A stretch of 64,000 bases of DNA from Fimbriimonas ginsengisoli Gsoil 348 (GTDB taxonomy: Bacteria; Armatimonadota; Fimbriimonadia; Fimbriimonadales; Fimbriimonadaceae), in contig CAMCVK010000001.1 in assembly GCA_945881865.1 (NCBI GenBank), forward strand, positions 186,001-250,000, read 5' to 3'. The notes under the pieces were generated by a model. That model was given only the letters and a program-made list of their open reading frames with translations, did no database searches and was not told the DNA's origin. A program made the translations under genes and the position numbers. This document shows positions 62,150 through 64,000 of the stretch, piece by piece. Every line of letters begins with the position of its first letter. Positions within the stretch are counted from its first letter, which is position 1.

Positions 62150-62229
62150 CCGGACATGTATAGAAAAGCGCCATTTTCTATACACGTTGGCCGGACCTGT
62201 ATAGAAAACCGCCATTTTTGATACACGTT
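62150..62229. repeat. Two tandem copies of a hairpin-forming 39-bp repeat
   Basis: Copies start at 62150 and 62191 (period 41 bp), each running from CCGGAC to ACACGTT. Copy 1 contains a perfect inverted repeat, TGTATAGAAAA - 6 nt - TTTTCTATACA (62157-62184). Copy 2 (62198-62225) has the same left arm with two changes in the right arm. It lies in the gap before the acyltransferase gene. No T-run follows, so it is not a normal terminator; a binding site pair or intergenic repeat element is more likely. Confidence 0.75.
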
Positions 62230-62246
62230 ATTCGCCTTCCAACGCC

Positions 62247-63113
62247 GTGCCGGTTGCCCGGCGCGATTCTTACGTAGTACAGATTGTGGCGGACGAACTT
62301 GAAGAGCTTTGCGTTCGCGATCTCCTTGCCGCGTTCAAGCTAACCGATAAGCCGGGCCCGTGGCCACACCTAGCCCGGATTCCCGCCCGGCGGTTCGCCG
62401 CGAAGGTTCGACACTTTGACAACCTTGCCGGTCGAGATGGCCTGCGGGCCGCCGGACAATACATTTTGAACCTGTTCACGCGCGAGGTTCAGGCCGAAGG
62501 CGTCGCCCATCTTCCCCGCACCGGCCCCCTCATCGTCGCCTCGAACCACCCTGGAATGACCGACGCCATGGCGCTCTGGACCAGCATTCCGCGCAACGAC
62601 CTGAAGATCATCGCCGCCGACCGCGACCTGCTTCGTTGCCTGCCAAACATTCGACCCCACCTGATCCTCATGACCGCCGGCTCGATCAGCGCATTCCGCG
62701 AGGCAAAGCGCCACCTGCTTGGCGGCGGCTGCCTCCTCACGTTTCCCGCCGGAAAGATCGAGCCTGACCCCACGGTTCGGGCGGGCGCGCAGGAGTCGCT
62801 GCGCGATTGGTCATCCGGCACGGTGCTCCTGGCCCAGCGCGTGCCGGGCACGGTGCTGGTTCCGGCCTTCGTCCAGGGAGTCATCTCCCGCGAGGCCACC
62901 CAACACCCTTTGCTGCGCTACCTGCAAGATGAAAAAGATCGCGATTGGGCGGCCGCAACGCTACAAATACTCCTCCCGAAGTACCGGAAGCTGAGGGTCT
63001 CGGTCAAGTATGGCCACCCGGTCCAGCCGTGCCATGAGAAGTTGATCGAGGCAACCGCTCGCCTCGTCCACCGCTCGGCGGGAGCGAATCGAAAGCGACC
63101 AAAAACACTTTGA
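62247..63113 (+). CDS. PlsC-like acyltransferase
   Basis: 288 aa, GTG start. Lysophospholipid-type acyltransferase with an H-x4-D motif, 'SNHPGMTDA', a 'FPAGKIEPDP' motif in place of the usual FPEG, and 'VLVPAFVQGV'. Members acylate 1-acyl-glycerol-3-phosphate or related acceptors at the inner membrane. The N-terminal 70 residues are not hydrophobic, so it is peripheral. A GPAT-like or glycolipid acceptor cannot be excluded. The stop TGA is inside the TTGACA box of the next gene's promoter. Confidence 0.8.
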   Translation: MPVARRDSYVVQIVADELEELCVRDLLAAFKLTDKPGPWPHLARIPARRFAAKVRHFDNLAGRDGLRAAGQYILNLFTREVQAEGVAHLPRTGPLIVASNHPGMTDAMALWTSIPRNDLKIIAADRDLLRCLPNIRPHLILMTAGSISAFREAKRHLLGGGCLLTFPAGKIEPDPTVRAGAQESLRDWSSGTVLLAQRVPGTVLVPAFVQGVISREATQHPLLRYLQDEKDRDWAAATLQILLPKYRKLRVSVKYGHPVQPCHEKLIEATARLVHRSAGANRKRPKTL

Positions 63114-63138
63114 CAATCTTGGTCGAGAGTGTTATCGT
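63110..63138 (+). promoter_or_regulatory. Promoter of the last gene, probably giving a leaderless mRNA
   Basis: A perfect TTGACA (63110-63115), a 17-bp spacer and TATCGT (63133-63138). The GTG start at 63145 is only six bases after the -10 box, where transcription itself should begin. Confidence 0.6.
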
Positions 63139-63144
63139 GGGGGT

Positions 63145-64000
63145 GTGAAACTTCGAGGCCCCAGTCTTCTTGCCAGTTTGTGCTTGCTACCGGGCATTTC
63201 GTTTGGGGCGTCGATCACCTACCTGACGCCAGGCGCTTCGCAGCCCACCGGACTCGGCGTTCCCAACGGGCCGCCACTCGGAACCACACCTTCTGGAGAG
63301 GCTTTCTACGCCGAAGCCAGCGGTTTGAGAGAGCTCTTCATTGCTCCCGGCATCTCCGTCGTACCGATCATCAGCCGGACGCACTCGAGCCTAAACTCGG
63401 CCAGAACAACGCTAGAGAAGGTCCGCTCGTTCTATGTTTCCGGAACCGGCGCTGACCGAGCCGTCCGGCCGTACCTCCTCCGTCCAGGTTCGGACGCGGT
63501 CAAACTTGCCACTCCCGGCAACGCTCCGGCGGTGCCAACTGGGGTCGCCCTCGACGCCGAAGTGGCTACTGGAACCTCGACTTCCGACCTTATTCGGGCG
63601 TTCTTCTGGGAGCGCGGCAGTCTTCGCACCGTCGCCCCGCCATCTGGAACGCTTGGCGCCCGATTCCTGGGAATCAACCCGCAAGGAACGAGATTCGTCG
63701 GGTCCGTTCGGGCCGAATCCGCCACCGAAGCCGCAATCTACGAGCGCGGTGAATGGACGCGAGTGAAGCCGCTGGTCGGCCTAAGCGCGATGGCGTTTAA
63801 CCTGGCGGCACCCGACGGGTCCGTTGCGGGATTTGCGTACCGACCCGGACCGAATGGGATTCCCCTAAACCCGGTGGCGGTTCGTTACCTTCGGGGCGAG
63901 CTGAAGTCGCTCGGACGGGTTTCCGTTGAGCGGTCCTTCACGATTCCGCGCGGAGTTTCGGCGGACGGCGAGGTCATCGTGGGTCAGTACTTTGGCGGTT
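63145..64000 (+). CDS. Exported protein of unknown function, 3' end missing
   Basis: GTG 63145 opens a frame without stops to the window end (285 codons seen). The N-terminus 'LRGPSLLASLCLLPGISFGA' is a signal peptide. The rest is beta-rich with Gly/Pro/Ser turns ('TYLTPGASQPTGLG', 'GVPNGPP') and ends in 'RGVSADGEVIVGQYFGG', which looks like the first of the HAF-type repeats found in secreted propeller proteins. Function unknown; it continues beyond the window. Confidence 0.65.
   Translation, partial: MKLRGPSLLASLCLLPGISFGASITYLTPGASQPTGLGVPNGPPLGTTPSGEAFYAEASGLRELFIAPGISVVPIISRTHSSLNSARTTLEKVRSFYVSGTGADRAVRPYLLRPGSDAVKLATPGNAPAVPTGVALDAEVATGTSTSDLIRAFFWERGSLRTVAPPSGTLGARFLGINPQGTRFVGSVRAESATEAAIYERGEWTRVKPLVGLSAMAFNLAAPDGSVAGFAYRPGPNGIPLNPVAVRYLRGELKSLGRVSVERSFTIPRGVSADGEVIVGQYFGG

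Noticed and set aside
62150-62229. CRISPR-like repeat
   Set aside because: Only two palindromic copies directly adjoining with no spacer of constant length and no cas genes.

Overview
The window is GC-rich, gene-dense bacterial DNA with short intergenic gaps and many start/stop overlaps (ATGA, GTGA, TGATG). Three features suggest a diderm of the Armatimonadota, probably Fimbriimonas-like: a DUF1559-type prepilin-like protein placed inside a LacI/sugar-ABC operon, VPS10/BNR-propeller and DUF5107 proteins, and secreted glycosidases without S-layer or sortase signals. This placement is an inference from gene content, not from a marker-gene comparison. I see no rRNA, tRNA, CRISPR array, prophage or transposase.

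Layout. 1-147 is the 3' end of an AraD-type epimerase gene. 140-5970 is an addB-addA-like DNA-repair helicase/nuclease pair. 5974-9045 is a large secreted beta-propeller protein. 9092-18145 holds mostly housekeeping and single genes: a DEAD-box helicase, an SPFH protein, a CADD-like protein, a zinc-ribbon coiled-coil protein, an M20 amidohydrolase and a PhoX-like protein. mtnA follows. A GH9 gene at 19172-22003 is interrupted by one in-frame TAG. 22011-29356 is a compact minus-strand arginine operon (argD-argF'-argB-argE-argG-X-argC). Its transcarbamylase is of the N-acetylornithine type, so the route probably runs through N-acetylcitrulline. X is an unrecognised P-loop protein. 29479-32769 is an FHA / PP2C / Ser-Thr kinase signalling set.

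32752-42364 contains a Gfo/Idh oxidoreductase, a nucleoside hydrolase, a DUF5060/GH5-like secreted hydrolase, the translation operon infC-rpmI-rplT, a FadN-type beta-oxidation enzyme and an organophosphate-type MFS transporter. In the translation operon infC appears to start at an AUA codon and overlaps rpmI by 134 nt.

42742-61023 is a carbohydrate locus. The minus-strand operon runs LacI regulator, prepilin-like protein, 81-aa membrane protein, solute-binding protein, two ABC permeases, DUF5107-TPR protein, GH2, GH30 and GH43-like. Divergent from it are a GH95 and a DUF4038 (GH140-like) gene. A promoter-like sequence overlapped by palindromes lies in front of lacI. The enzyme set (beta-1,3/1,6-galactan-type plus fucose/apiose-type) points to a plant arabinogalactan or pectin-like side-chain glycan; the substrate is an inference.

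61024-64000 is less orderly. It has a small Gly-rich ORF, a TPR-like gene broken by a frameshift, two tandem copies of a hairpin repeat, a PlsC-like acyltransferase, and the 5' end of a secreted protein that runs off the window.
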